Positions 20,142-32,000 are shown, numbered from the stretch's first letter. The stretch: DNA of 64,000 nt from an uncultured bacterium (GCA_903834785.1 CAILKP010000047.1:1-64000); one strand, 5' to 3'. Translations and numbers: made by a program. The notes: generated from the sequence alone by a model not told the origin.

Positions 20142-21509
20142 TCAGTCGTGCCGGAGGGCGGTGATGGGGTCCTTGCGGGCGGCCATGATGGCGGGATAGA
20201 GGCCGAAGACGATGCCAGTAAGTGCGGCGACGGTGAAGGCGACGACGATGGAGGACTCGGTCAGGCGGGTGGGCAGGGCGGCGGTGCGGTCGAACCAGGC
20301 TCCGATGAGCGGCAGCTTGTGCATGACCGGGACGAGGGCGCCGATGCCCAGGGACAGGCCCACACCCAGGAAGACGCCGACGATGCCGCCGGCGGAGGAG
20401 AGAACGCCGGTCTCGACGAGGAACTGCCAGACGATGTGCTTGCGGGTGGCCCCCAGCGCTCGGCGGATACCGATCTCTCGGGTGCGCTCGGTGACGCTGG
20501 CGAGCATGATGTTCATGATGCCGATGCCGCCGACGAGCAGGGAGATGCCGGCGATCGCGGTGAGCACGAGCTTCCACGTCAGTGCGGTGCGCTCGGCGCT
20601 CTTGAGCAGCTCGTAGGGGACGACCATGCTGACATCGGTCATGTCGGGGTGTCGGACGCGGACGACGCGCTCGGCCAGGGCGGCAAACTGCAGGACGACG
20701 TCACGGTTGGGGGCGACGAGGTAGATCTCGCTGACTTGTACGGCCTCTGACTGCATCGAGCCCGCGCTGGAGCGTGTGACCGTGTCGCCGAAGAGTTCCT
20801 CGGCGCTGGTCATGGGGATGTGCATGTCAAAGTTCAGATCGCGGCCGACGAGCGCGGAGCCGGCCCCGCCGGAGAGGCCGACGGGCTGGAGGACACCGAC
20901 GACGCGGAAGGGCTTGTTGTCGATGCGGAGGGTCTGATCGAGGGGATCGTCAAACGGGAACATGGCTTTGGCCAGCTCAGCACCGATGACCGCAACGGTC
21001 GCGCGGTCGTCCATGTCGCTCATGGTGAGGTAGCGGCCGCGGGCGACAGAGAGTTTGGCGGCATCGAGCAGATCCGGGGTGGTGCCGAACGCCTGGCTGG
21101 TGCGGCGGAGGTTGTCCTTGAGCGTCTGTGAGCCAACGGCCTTGAGGGGCACGATGGACTCGGCAGTGGGGAACTCCTCGCGGATGACGGCCAGGTCGAT
21201 CTTGGTCAGGCCGTAGCGGCTGACGAAGGAGCGGCGGCCGCCGCCGGACTGTGAGGCGGACTCGGGCGGCTTGGTGGAGCGGATGATGATGTTGGTGGCA
21301 CCGAGGCGCTCGATCTGCTCGAGGGCGGCACGTTTGGAGCCCTCACCGATGGCTGAGTTGGTGATGACGGCGGCGACACCGAGGATGATGCCCAGCGCGG
21401 TGAGCACCGAGCGCAGCAGGTGGCGGCGGAGGTTGGACAGGCCGAGACGAACGATCTCGAGAACGAACTCCATGGACGGATCGTTCGCATGCCGCGGCGG
21501 CGGAGCCAT
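20142..21509 (-). CDS. MacB-type ABC transporter permease
   Basis: A 455-residue FtsX/MacB-fold permease: one N-terminal helix, a large periplasmic domain (about residues 55-325) and three C-terminal helices, the second starting in a stretch with GIGIMNIMLASV and followed by TRAIGIRRALGA-like residues. Proteins of this type pair with a cytoplasmic ATPase to export lipoproteins, peptides or drugs by a mechanical mechanism. No ATPase gene lies next to it; the rlmKL gene is directly upstream, 46 bases away. The substrate is unknown. Confidence 0.88.
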   Translation of the reverse strand: MAPPPRHANDPSMEFVLEIVRLGLSNLRRHLLRSVLTALGIILGVAAVITNSAIGEGSKRAALEQIERLGATNIIIRSTKPPESASQSGGGRRSFVSRYGLTKIDLAVIREEFPTAESIVPLKAVGSQTLKDNLRRTSQAFGTTPDLLDAAKLSVARGRYLTMSDMDDRATVAVIGAELAKAMFPFDDPLDQTLRIDNKPFRVVGVLQPVGLSGGAGSALVGRDLNFDMHIPMTSAEELFGDTVTRSSAGSMQSEAVQVSEIYLVAPNRDVVLQFAALAERVVRVRHPDMTDVSMVVPYELLKSAERTALTWKLVLTAIAGISLLVGGIGIMNIMLASVTERTREIGIRRALGATRKHIVWQFLVETGVLSSAGGIVGVFLGVGLSLGIGALVPVMHKLPLIGAWFDRTAALPTRLTESSIVVAFTVAALTGIVFGLYPAIMAARKDPITALRHD

Positions 21510-21555
21510 GCTTGCCCGTCGGGAATTGCAGTGTCCGGGTGATGTGTTGACCGGA

Positions 21556-23952
21556 TCAGGAGCCGGCCCGGGGGGCGGCAGCGGGGGGGCTGGTCTGGCC
21601 GGTCAGTTCCATCCGCCAGCAGCGGTGGATGCGCTCGTTGCGGTACTCCGGCGGCAGCGTGCGGCTGGTGATCTCGCGCCAGCGGAGGCCCAGTCGGGCC
21701 ATGAGGTCCTCATCTAGTTTGAAGCGGCGGTAGTTGGTCGAGAAATAGACCACGGCGTTGTGAGCCAGGAGCGGCACGAGGTTGGTAAACAGCTCGCCGT
21801 GGGACTCGGCGACCTGCCAGTCTTCCTGCGTGGACTTGCTGTTGCTGAACGTGGGAGGGTCGACGACGACCAGGTCGTAGAAGCCGTCGGGGTCGTTGCG
21901 TCCGGGACGGGGGTGGTCAGCCAGGAAGGCAAGTGCGTCGGCGCGGATCAGGTCGTGCGGGCCGGGCATGTAGCCGTTGAGTTGAAGGTTCCGGTCCGCC
22001 CAGTCCAGGTAGTTGTTGGACAGGTCGACGCTGGCGGTGGCCTTGGCCCCGCCCGCGGCGGCGTAGACCGTGAAGCTACCCGTGTAGCAGAAGAGGTTGA
22101 GGAATCGCTTGCCAGCGGCTTCGGCGCAGACCATCTGCCGGGTGAGGCGGTGGTCCAGGAACAGGCCGGTGTCGATGTAGTCGGTGAGGTTGACCTCGAA
22201 CTTCAGGCCGTCCTCAACGACTGTGCTGAGCACCTGGCGGTCGGAGAGTTTGGTGAACTGCGTGAGCCCGCGCTGACGCGGCTTGGGCTTCATGAAGACG
22301 TTGTCCATCGGCACGCCGGCGGTGCGTGCGATGACCTCCTGCATGTGGGTGTACCACTGCGACTGCTGGAGTGCTGTGCGGCTGTGCTCGCGTTCGTACT
22401 CGACGGCGTGGTAGCAGTCACCGGCGGAGCCGTTGTAGCGGTCGATGATCAGCGGGACTTCGGGGTAGTCACGCTCGTAGACGCGGTAGGCGTTGATGCC
22501 GCGGGAGGGGTACTTGCGGAGGTGGCGCAGGTTGTTGCCCAGGCAGCGTGCGAACTCGGCGGCCTCGGCAAGGTCGCGCTCGCGAAGGCCGGCGAAGGCG
22601 GGTCCGGAGGTGTCGAAGGCGGGGGCGTGACGGACCTCCGGGGGTGCGGGCTCGTCGTGCTGCTCCGGCTCGGCGGGCATGTTCACTGGTGCGTCGTCAC
22701 CGGAGCTGAGATCGGCCTGATCGTCAGTGATATCAGTCGATTCCTCGGCTGGAATCGCTGATCGGGAGGTCTCGGCTTCCGGTGCTTTCGGTGCGGCGGA
22801 GGACGCTGCATCCTTGCGCGGCGGCTTTGGGCCCAGGAACGTGAAGTACGTGCACTCGATCTCGGCGTTGAACAGCTTGCGGCGGCGGGATGCTTCCTGG
22901 CCGAAGATGCGCTCAAGGTCGAGCCGGCCCGTCAGGACGTGGAAGCTCCAACTGGGGAGCTTGGAGAAGACCACCGGCATCTGCGAATAGAGAATCTCGA
23001 GTTCGGCTTCCTCACCGATGCGGACGCCGTAGGGCGGATTGGTGATCACCACGCCGTGGCTGGCACGGGTGGGGATGGTGCGGAAGTCGGCTGTGTCGAA
23101 GCGGATGTGATAGCCGACACCGGCGAGCTTGGCAGCGCGGATGGCCAGGTCCACGGCTTCAGGATCGATGTCGGAGCCGAAGATGGGTTCTTCGAGCTTC
23201 GGCTTGATGCGGTCCATGGCCTCCTGACGGGCCTGCTTCCAGAGCGCGCCGTTGATGACCGACCAGCGCTCGCTCTCGAAGCGGCGCTGGAGGCCGGGGG
23301 CCATGTTCAGGCCGATCATGGCGGCCTCGATGGCGATGGTGCCGCTGCCGCAGAATGGGTCCCAGAGCACGCGGCCGTCGCGCCAGGTGCTCAGCTGCAC
23401 GAGGGCTGCGGCCATGGTTTCGCGGAGCGCGGCGGCACCGTACCAGGTGCGGTAGCCGCGTTTGTGCAGGCCGTCACCGGAGGTGTCGATGGTCAGTGTG
23501 GCAACGTTGTCCAGCAGTGCTGCCTCGACACGGACGATGGGGCCGGTTTCGGGCAGTGACTGGGTGCGGTGCGCCTTCATCAGGCGGTTGACGATGGCCT
23601 TCTTGACGGTGCGCTGGATGGCCGGGACGCTGGTCAGCTGGCTCTTGTGGCTGCGGCCATCGACCGGGAAGGCGAACTCGCGCGGGATCCAGCGTTCCCA
23701 GGGCAGGTCCTGGGTGATCTCAAAGAGGGCGTCAAAGTCGGGTGCATCGAAGCGTCCGACGCCGATGGTGACGCGCTCGGCGCTGCGGAGGTTGAGGTTC
23801 AGGCGGCAGACGTCCGACAGGGTGCCGTGCACCAGAACACGCCCGGTGGAGAGGCCCTTGCCCTCAAGGCCGAGAGCCGTCAGCTCGTGCTGAACCACCG
23901 ACTCCAGGCCGAAGGCGGTCGTGATCAGGATGGGGAACGTTTCGGGTGTCAC
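21556..23952 (-). CDS. rlmL: Bifunctional 23S rRNA guanine methyltransferase RlmKL
   Basis: A fusion of two Rossmann methyltransferases that modify G2445 (N2) and G2069 (N7) of 23S rRNA. The N-terminal half has a THUMP domain (about 40-155) and the RlmL catalytic motif NPPYGVRIGEE near 305; the C-terminal half holds the RlmK motif VVVDPPTFSNSK near 700. At 798 residues it is longer than the E. coli protein (about 700), owing to a low-complexity Pro/Ala/Asp/Glu linker at about residues 375-455. Its start is nine bases after the obg stop, so the two are probably co-transcribed. Confidence 0.93.
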   Translation of the reverse strand: MTPETFPILITTAFGLESVVQHELTALGLEGKGLSTGRVLVHGTLSDVCRLNLNLRSAERVTIGVGRFDAPDFDALFEITQDLPWERWIPREFAFPVDGRSHKSQLTSVPAIQRTVKKAIVNRLMKAHRTQSLPETGPIVRVEAALLDNVATLTIDTSGDGLHKRGYRTWYGAAALRETMAAALVQLSTWRDGRVLWDPFCGSGTIAIEAAMIGLNMAPGLQRRFESERWSVINGALWKQARQEAMDRIKPKLEEPIFGSDIDPEAVDLAIRAAKLAGVGYHIRFDTADFRTIPTRASHGVVITNPPYGVRIGEEAELEILYSQMPVVFSKLPSWSFHVLTGRLDLERIFGQEASRRRKLFNAEIECTYFTFLGPKPPRKDAASSAAPKAPEAETSRSAIPAEESTDITDDQADLSSGDDAPVNMPAEPEQHDEPAPPEVRHAPAFDTSGPAFAGLRERDLAEAAEFARCLGNNLRHLRKYPSRGINAYRVYERDYPEVPLIIDRYNGSAGDCYHAVEYEREHSRTALQQSQWYTHMQEVIARTAGVPMDNVFMKPKPRQRGLTQFTKLSDRQVLSTVVEDGLKFEVNLTDYIDTGLFLDHRLTRQMVCAEAAGKRFLNLFCYTGSFTVYAAAGGAKATASVDLSNNYLDWADRNLQLNGYMPGPHDLIRADALAFLADHPRPGRNDPDGFYDLVVVDPPTFSNSKSTQEDWQVAESHGELFTNLVPLLAHNAVVYFSTNYRRFKLDEDLMARLGLRWREITSRTLPPEYRNERIHRCWRMELTGQTSPPAAAPRAGS

Positions 23953-23961
23953 CGTCGCGGG

Positions 23962-25206
<1,245 letters not shown>

Positions 25207-26001
25207 TTAAGCGCCAATCTCGTCTGGCTCATCGCGGTCGTCATCGAAGACGTCGCGGGGCGGCGGCGGGGGCTCGGCGGGAAGACGGGAGGCCTCGAGG
25301 CAGGCATCGGCAAGGACCTGGTGGAGCTTGTCGTGTTCGGGGAGGGCCTGCAGCGAGAGGTAGAGCTGTTCGACGCGGCGGAGGCCCGGCTTGGCATCGC
25401 GCGTCGCATCGGCGATGGCGCCATCGCCAAGCTGCTCGACAGCCCAGAGGAGCCACCAGATCGGCAGATCCTCTGAGCAGCGCATGGGGTCGGCCTTCTC
25501 GATCGTCTGGGTTGCCGAGGGCGAGCTCTTGCCGCGGGCGGGTGTGGCCTTGGCGGGGGGTTGCTCGGGCGGCGGGGGGGCGAGGTGCTCGCGAAGCGTG
25601 ACGGGGCCGATCGAGACGACGGGGATCTTGCCGGCGAGGGTGGTCGGCTCGCGGGTGAGGATGATCGCGGGGATCTGCAGCCGGTCGAGGTGTTCGCGCA
25701 AGGCGCGGCCCTCGGCGGCGACGCGGGGGGGCTTGATCAGATAGATGGCAGGGCCGAGCTGATCTTCCGTCGGTGACTCGCGGCCGATGACGACCACACG
25801 CTCGGCATCCTCGGCAAGCTGGCGACGCTGGCGACGTGCTTCCTGCAGCGGCATGAGGATGCGGGCCATCTGCTGGTAGTCGCGGGCAGCGAACGCCGCG
25901 GCGAGCGACTCGATGCACAGCTTCTCGGTGGTGAAGTAGTCACGCTCGACAAGCTTGGCGCTGGCGAGTTCCATGTTGGCGTCGATCGAGCGGTGCGGCA
26001 T
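25207..26001 (-). CDS. Uncharacterised protein, 264 residues
   Basis: I do not recognise this protein. Residues 1-65 are helical and charged (tetratricopeptide-like in look but without a clear repeat), residues 66-140 look like an alternating beta/alpha region with VVVIG, AIYLIKPP and IPVVSIGP, then comes a Pro/Ala/Ser linker and a helical C-terminal part ending in a Pro- and Asp-rich tail. It is soluble, with no signal peptide. It lies in a row of minus-strand genes upstream of obg, 54 bases after a second unknown gene, with which it is probably co-transcribed. Confidence 0.72.
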   Translation of the reverse strand: MPHRSIDANMELASAKLVERDYFTTEKLCIESLAAAFAARDYQQMARILMPLQEARRQRRQLAEDAERVVVIGRESPTEDQLGPAIYLIKPPRVAAEGRALREHLDRLQIPAIILTREPTTLAGKIPVVSIGPVTLREHLAPPPPEQPPAKATPARGKSSPSATQTIEKADPMRCSEDLPIWWLLWAVEQLGDGAIADATRDAKPGLRRVEQLYLSLQALPEHDKLHQVLADACLEASRLPAEPPPPPRDVFDDDRDEPDEIGA

Positions 26002-26055
26002 GCGTCGGTTCTGCGGGCGCGGGCAGGGGGAAGGATCGGCGACAGGACGGCGGAA

Positions 26056-26664
26056 TCAGGCCAGACGGGCTTCGAGCGTGCTGAGGGTGGTTCTCCAGCT
26101 TTCGGCCACATCGCCCATCTCATCGAGAAGAAAATCAGCAAGATCCGGCCAGTTCTGATCACTGACGGCCTGGTGGATCTTCTTGAGTTCGACAACGAGT
26201 TCGGGGAACAGGGTGCTGCCGTCTTTGCCGGTGGTGGTTGTAACACCGGCGAGGACTTCCTCGGGCTCGACGCTGAGCAGGGCGGCACCCTCGCAGACGC
26301 CGCGCTGGATGGTCTGCCAGGCCTCGAGCACGCCGTGCAGTTCGGACATGGCGCCGGGGATGTCACCGGCCTGCAGTTTGGCGGCCGTGTCTTGCTGTGC
26401 CTGAGCGACCGAGCCGCTGAGCTCAACGAGGTCGCGCCAGGCGGAGCGGACGAGGACCTTGGGCTCAACGGTACGGAAAGCGACCATAGCGGCGGGGCGG
26501 CCGGCGACGGCGGCATCGGCATCACCATCCCAGAGTTCGCCATCGACGCGGACCTCGATGATGAGGCGACCGGAGGTGGCGGCCGCAGCACGGGCGGTGT
26601 CCAGCGCGTGCATCGGGGTCAGGCCGGGGCAGTCGACTCGTTGGTCATCCAGATAGACAAGCAT
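26056..26664 (-). CDS. Uncharacterised protein, 202 residues
   Basis: No family recognised. The first 75 residues look like a small beta-rich domain beginning MLVYLDDQRVD, and the rest is a long, mostly helical region (about 80-200) with acidic patches. There is no signal peptide or membrane helix. It precedes the 264-residue unknown gene on the same strand by 54 bases, and follows the LAB_N gene by 81 bases. A helical, acidic protein of this size could be a chaperone or adaptor, but nothing in the sequence proves that. Confidence 0.7.
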   Translation of the reverse strand: MLVYLDDQRVDCPGLTPMHALDTARAAAATSGRLIIEVRVDGELWDGDADAAVAGRPAAMVAFRTVEPKVLVRSAWRDLVELSGSVAQAQQDTAAKLQAGDIPGAMSELHGVLEAWQTIQRGVCEGAALLSVEPEEVLAGVTTTTGKDGSTLFPELVVELKKIHQAVSDQNWPDLADFLLDEMGDVAESWRTTLSTLEARLA

Positions 26665-26745
26665 GTGTCGAGGTTATCGGCGCTCGGCGGGGTGAGGGTG
26701 AGCCGGGTTCGTCAAAGTCCCAGTGAGGTTATTGGGCGATCTGTG

Positions 26746-27348
26746 TCAGGCCTTGGCCGCGGCATCGCGACGGCGCTTGGCCTTTCGGAGCAGGCGAATG
26801 TTGCGGGCGTAGACCACGACCCCGCTGGTCTGGCCCAGCACGGCGACGATGTCCTGCCGCCATGCGAAGTAGCCAAAGAGGATGGCCCCGCCGAAGAGGG
26901 AGAACCACCAGAAGCTCTCGGGGACGATGGAGTCCTTGCTCTTTTCGCTGATCCACCACTGGACGAGCCAGCGGCCGGAGAACGAGAGCTGGCCGATGAA
27001 ACCGACGGCGACGATGGCCACGCCCCACCAAGCGGTAACGTTCAGGGTACGGAAAAGCTTGTTTCCGGTGGCCAGGCGGGCGGTCTCGAGTGCCTCGAGG
27101 CCGAAGTCGCGGGCAAACTCGTCTGCCGTCCAGGTGCGGGAGAAGTTGCCGCCGGGGTAGAGAAGGCGGAGCTCTTCGGTGTTGGTGGCGGGGTTGGTGT
27201 AAAGCTCGAGCTCGCCTTTGATGCCGCCGAGGTTGGCCTTGCTGGTGGTGGCACCGGGGCGCACGTCGTATCGGAGGTTCGGGCCGTAGGCCAGCCAGAC
27301 GCCGAGGCCAAGAAGGAGGATCATCAGCGCGACGGGCTCCCACTTCAT
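26746..27348 (-). CDS. LAB_N (lipid A biosynthesis N-terminal-like) membrane protein
   Basis: A 200-residue membrane protein. An N-terminal helix (about 3-22) leads into an extracytoplasmic region, and the C-terminal half has three helices with the typical LAB_N pattern (SFSGRWLVQWWISEKSKDS and FWWFSLFGGAILFGYF). Such proteins sit next to GT2 polyprenyl-phosphate glycosyltransferases in lipid or polysaccharide modification clusters, as here. The ATG at 27348 overlaps the stop of the upstream glycosyltransferase (ATGA), which supports this start over an upstream Arg-rich reading. Its biochemical role is not known. Confidence 0.82.
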   Translation of the reverse strand: MKWEPVALMILLLGLGVWLAYGPNLRYDVRPGATTSKANLGGIKGELELYTNPATNTEELRLLYPGGNFSRTWTADEFARDFGLEALETARLATGNKLFRTLNVTAWWGVAIVAVGFIGQLSFSGRWLVQWWISEKSKDSIVPESFWWFSLFGGAILFGYFAWRQDIVAVLGQTSGVVVYARNIRLLRKAKRRRDAAAKA

Positions 27349-28202
27349 GAGCGGGGTGCTCCGGCGTGCTCGGTGGCTTCGGCGGTGCTTCGGCGGGAAG
27401 CGGCGGTGGCGGTGGCGTCGGGTGGGGTGCCGTCCGTCGTGAGTTCGATGCACGTGGTGCTGCGGCGACGGTTGGCCATCCAGCGGATGGCGAAGCAGTC
27501 GATCAGCCCGGGGATTGCCCGCTGGGTGATGCCGAAGCCGTACTTGGTTTCACCGGCGGTGCGAGGGCGGTGGTTGACGGGCATCTGCACGATGCTGCCG
27601 CCGAGGTGGCTGGTGACGATGGGGATGAAACGGTGGGCGCCGCGGAACTGGAGCGGGAGCAGGCGGGCGTAGGTTGTGCGGAGAACGCGCAGTGAGCAGC
27701 CCGTGTCACGCACGACGTCAGCGAGGATGAGGCGACGGAAAAAGCGGCCGACGGCCGAACTGGCGCGGCGGACGAAGTTGTCCTTACGGGCGTGAGAGCG
27801 GTCGCCCTGAATCAGGTCGGCGTTGTGCTGACGCTGGAGGGCGAGCATGGCGACGAAGTCCATCGGGTCGTTCTGCAGGTCGGCATCGAGCATGCCGATG
27901 AACTCGCCCCGGGCGGCACGGATGCCGGCGTAGAAGGCGGCGGACTGGCCGTTGCCCTTGCCGGCGGGTGTTCGGCTGTCACGCTGCATTGAGATGAGGC
28001 GGAGGCCCGGGTAACGCGGCATCAGTGAGCGCACCTTGTCGGCGGTGGCGTCGGTCGAGCAGTCGTCGACGATGATGAACTCGGCCGGGACGCCTGCCTT
28101 GGCGATGGCGGCGAACACCTCGGCGGCGAGACGGTCGATGTTGTCCTGCTCGTTGTGGGCGGGGGCAAGGACGGTCAGCAGGATGGGCGAGCCGGACTCC
28201 AT
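27345..28202 (-). CDS. GT2 glycosyltransferase, polyprenyl-phosphate sugar synthase type
   Basis: A family 2 glycosyltransferase, 285 residues, like dolichol-phosphate mannose synthase or the ArnC core. Visible motifs are VLAPAHNEQDNI at the N-terminus, VVDDCSTDAT, and the metal-binding DADLQNDP. There are no long C-terminal membrane helices, so it is probably a peripheral enzyme that charges a lipid carrier with a sugar. The ATG at 28202 gives the normal GT-A start. Its stop overlaps the LAB_N gene start. It is divergent from lipB across 70 bases. Confidence 0.86.
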   Translation of the reverse strand: MESGSPILLTVLAPAHNEQDNIDRLAAEVFAAIAKAGVPAEFIIVDDCSTDATADKVRSLMPRYPGLRLISMQRDSRTPAGKGNGQSAAFYAGIRAARGEFIGMLDADLQNDPMDFVAMLALQRQHNADLIQGDRSHARKDNFVRRASSAVGRFFRRLILADVVRDTGCSLRVLRTTYARLLPLQFRGAHRFIPIVTSHLGGSIVQMPVNHRPRTAGETKYGFGITQRAIPGLIDCFAIRWMANRRRSTTCIELTTDGTPPDATATAASRRSTAEATEHAGAPRS

Positions 28203-28272
28203 GAAGTCCGACGATAGTAGGGAACCGGCGTGCCCGGAGGACCGGCGGGCCTGAGCTGCGTACTTTGCGGGT

Positions 28273-29055
28273 GTGACGATGGCTGAAGGTGAAAATGCGG
28301 CCGGTGGCGGGGGGAGCGAGCGGCCGACTGCAGGCACCACGCCGGTGTTGGAGTTCCGGCGGCTGGGAAGAGTGGGTTACAAGTCGGCGTACGAACTGCA
28401 GCAGGAACTGGTGGCCGAGGTGCTGGGGTGGCGAGAGCAGCCGCCGGGCTCCGGTGCACCTGATCGGGCAGGAATCGTGCTGATGCTCGAGCATGATCCG
28501 GTGGTGACGGTCTCCAACCGGCCGTCAGCGGCGACGAACCTGGTGGCTTCGCCGGAGCTGCTGGCCAGGGCAGGGGTGGCAGTGGAGCCGACGGATCGGG
28601 GTGGTGACATCACCTATCACGGGCCGGGACAGCTCGTGGTGTATCCGATCCTGGACTTGAACCGTGTGCACCTCCGCCTGCACGAGTACATGCGGAGGCT
28701 GGAGGCGGCGGTGATCGCCACGTGCGTGGGGTTTGGTGTATCCGCGGCACGGGATGTGTCGGCAACGGGCGTGTGGGTCGGTGGTGAGGCCAACCCGGAC
28801 GGTGAGGGAACGGTGGGGGGGCGGAAGATCTGCGCGATGGGCGTGCGGGTGCGGCAGTGGGTGAGCCTGCACGGGCTGGCCCTGAATGTCAGGACAGACC
28901 TGAGCCACTTCGGGCTCATTGTGCCGTGCGGGCTGGTGGGCCGGCCGGTGACGAGCCTGGCAGCGGAGCTTGGCGATCGCTGCCCGCCGATGGAGGCGGT
29001 GATGGACCGCTTGACGGACAACCTGGCCAGGGAACTGGGCTGCCAGGCCGGGTGA
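28273..29055 (+). CDS. lipB: Lipoyl(octanoyl) transferase LipB
   Basis: Transfers octanoate from acyl carrier protein to the lipoyl domains of 2-oxoacid dehydrogenases and the glycine cleavage H protein. Family hallmarks are all present: RGGDITYHGPGQLVVYPI, GRKICAMGVRV, HGLALNV and the catalytic Cys in PCGLVGRPVTSL. It is 260 residues, with about 20 additional Gly/Ala/Thr-rich residues at the N-terminus. Starts at GTG 28273 or ATG 28279 are both possible. It converges with the RND pump gene. Confidence 0.94.
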   Translation: MTMAEGENAAGGGGSERPTAGTTPVLEFRRLGRVGYKSAYELQQELVAEVLGWREQPPGSGAPDRAGIVLMLEHDPVVTVSNRPSAATNLVASPELLARAGVAVEPTDRGGDITYHGPGQLVVYPILDLNRVHLRLHEYMRRLEAAVIATCVGFGVSAARDVSATGVWVGGEANPDGEGTVGGRKICAMGVRVRQWVSLHGLALNVRTDLSHFGLIVPCGLVGRPVTSLAAELGDRCPPMEAVMDRLTDNLARELGCQAG

Positions 29056-29083
29056 GCGGCTGGGCCGATGATGGATCAATGGG

Positions 29084-32000
29084 TCAGGCGTGCTGAGCCG
29101 GTGCGGCGGGTGGTGTGCCGTGGCTGCTGTCGGTGCCCGAGGGTGCAGGCACCGGTGCGTGGGGTTTGGGCTTGCCGGTGAACAGTTCGCTGAACCAGGT
29201 GATGGCCACGAACAGCACAGGCGTGAAGAAGAGGCCCAGCACGGTGTTGCCGATCATGCCGAAGAACACCGAGGTGCCGATGGCCTGGCGGCTGGCACCA
29301 CCGGCGCCGGTGGCGTTGACCAGCGGGTAGACGCCGAGGATGAAGGCCAGCGCGGTCATGAGAATGGGACGCAGGCGGAGGCGAGCGGCCTCGACGGCGG
29401 ACTCGGTGATGGACTTGCCCTTCATGCGGTAGTCGCGGGCGAACTCGACGATAAGGATGGCGTTTTTGGCACCGAGGCCCACCAGCAGAACCAGGCCGAC
29501 CTGGGTGTAGATGTTGTTGTCCATGCCGCGGTACATGAGGCCGAGCATGGCGCCCAGGGCTGCGAGCGGGATGGACAAGATCACGGCCAGCGGAGTGGTC
29601 CAGGACTCGTAGAGGGCGGCGAGGATGAGATAGACGACCAGGATGGCCAGACCGAAGATGAGGTTGCCCTGACCGGCGATCTTGCGTTCCTGGAAGGACA
29701 TGCCCGTCCATTCCGCGGTGACACCGGTGGGGAAGGACTGGCGGACCATGTCATCGACGACGGCCATGGCATCGCCGGTGGAGACGCCGCGGGCGGGGGA
29801 GCCGTTGACAACGGCGGCTGTGAAGAGGTTGTAGCGGATGACGCGGTCGGGGGCGGAGGAGAGCTCGGCCTTGACCAGTGCGGCCATGGGGATCATGCGG
29901 CCGTCCGATGAGCGGACCTGGAGGCGGCCGATATCGTCGATGGTGGCGCGGAAACGGCTGTCGGCTTGCACGGTGACCTGCCAGGTGCGGTCAAAGAGGT
30001 TGAAGTCGTTGACATAAGCCGAGCCGAGGAAGCCCGAGAGGGTGGAGAAGACATCACCCAGGGGGATGTTGAACTTCTTGACCTTTTCGCGGTCGACATC
30101 GGCGAAGATGATCGGCACGCCTTCGCGATAGGCTGAGCGGGTACCGGCGAGCTTGCTCTGGGCGTTCGCATCGGCGACGAAGCCGTCGGTGACGGAGGCA
30201 AGTGCCGCACGGCCGAGCGAGCCGCGGTCCTGGATGCGGAGATCCCAGCCGTCGGCGGAGCCGAGGCCGTCGATGGCCGGAAGCGTAAAGGCGATGGCGA
30301 TGGCATCGTTGATCTGTGTCCAGAGCAGGCCCTGCACCTCGCCAAGCACGACGGGCATGGTGCGGCCCTTGGGCGTGCGGACGCTCCAGGGCTCAAGGCG
30401 GATGTAGATCGTCGCGTAGTTGGGACCGTTGCCGTTGATAAGCGAGGTGCCGGGCAGGGCGACGAACCAGGTCACACCGTCGACCTTGGGCAGGAGCTTC
30501 TCGGCCTTGGCGACGACCTCGATGGTGCGTTCCTGGCTGGCCCCATCGGGCAGCCAGAGCTCGACGACCACGAAGCCCTTGTCCTCGGTGGGGACGAAGC
30601 CGGTGGGTACGCGGCTGGTGGTCCAGAGCACGCCGTACATGGCCAGGCCGAACAGGGCCAGCGGCAGGACGATGAGGGAGGGGCGGACGGCCTGACGGAT
30701 GATCCAGGCGTAGCCGTTGGCGATGCGGTCAAAGACCCGGTTAAAGACACGGCCGAAGGCCAGGAACGGACGCTCGAGGATGAAGGGTTTCAAGGCACTC
30801 GGGCCGTGGTGGGAGCGGAGCAGCACGCCGCAGAGGGCGGGGGCGAGCGTCAGGGCGCAGATGACTGAGAGGAAGGTGGAGGCGGCGATGGTCAGAGCGA
30901 ACTGCCGGAAAATGGAGCCGGAGATGCCGGGGAGTGCAGCGGTGGGCAGGAAGACGGCCATGAGCACCAGCGAGATGGCGATGATGGCACCGAAGACCTC
31001 CTTCATGGCTTCGGCGGTGGCCTCCTTGGGAGCCAGGTGCTTCTCCGCCATCACGCGTTCGACGTTCTCGACGACCACGATGGCGTCGTCAACGACCACG
31101 CCGATGGCCAGCACAAGGCCGAAGAGCACGGGCAGGTTGATAGAGAACCCAAGGATCTTGGCGAAGAAGAAGGTGCCGATGATGGAGACCGGGATGGCCA
31201 GGATCGGGATGAGCGTGGTGCGAGGTGAGCCAAGGAAGACGAGCACGACAGCCAGCACCAGGATCAGGGCTTCGTAGAAGGTCTTGAAGACCTCGGCGAC
31301 GGCCTCGTTGACGAACTCGGCGGTGTCGTAGACGGGCTTGAAGCTCAGGCCCTCGGGCAGCTGGCTGGCCTTGGAGTCCAGCAGTTTGGTGACCGACTCG
31401 GCGACTTCCACGGCGTTGCCGCCGGGGGCGAGGAAGACGATGAAGATACCGGCCGGGCCGCCGGAGAAGCGACCGACGCTGTCGTAGGAGCGACCGCCGA
31501 GCTCGACGCGGGCGACGTCCTTGACACGGATGATCCGGTTTGCATCAGCCCGGACGATCACATTCTCGAACTGCTCGACGGTCTTGAGGCGGCCGAGGGT
31601 GGTGACGTTGAGCTGGAAGCTGAGGCCTGCCGGGACGGGCGGCTGGCCGATGACGCCGGCGGCGACCTGCGCATTCTGCTCCTGCAAGGCGCGGATGACA
31701 TCGACGGTGGTCAGCTCGCGGGCCTTGAGCTTGTCGGGATCGAGCCAGACCCGCATCGCGTAGTCCTTGGCGGGCACGATCGTGGTGTCGCCCACGCCCT
31801 TAATGCGGCGGATTTCATCCTGAATATTGATCAGGAGGTAGTTGCTCAGGAACAGGTCGTCGTACTGGGCCTTGAGAGCGGCCACGCGCTCGGGCGACAT
31901 GGTCTTGAGCTTCTCGGCATCGGGGGCCAGGGCACTGACGATGACCAGGCTGGTGGAGACCTTCTTGGTGGTGACGCCCTGGCGGCGGACTTCCTCGGGC

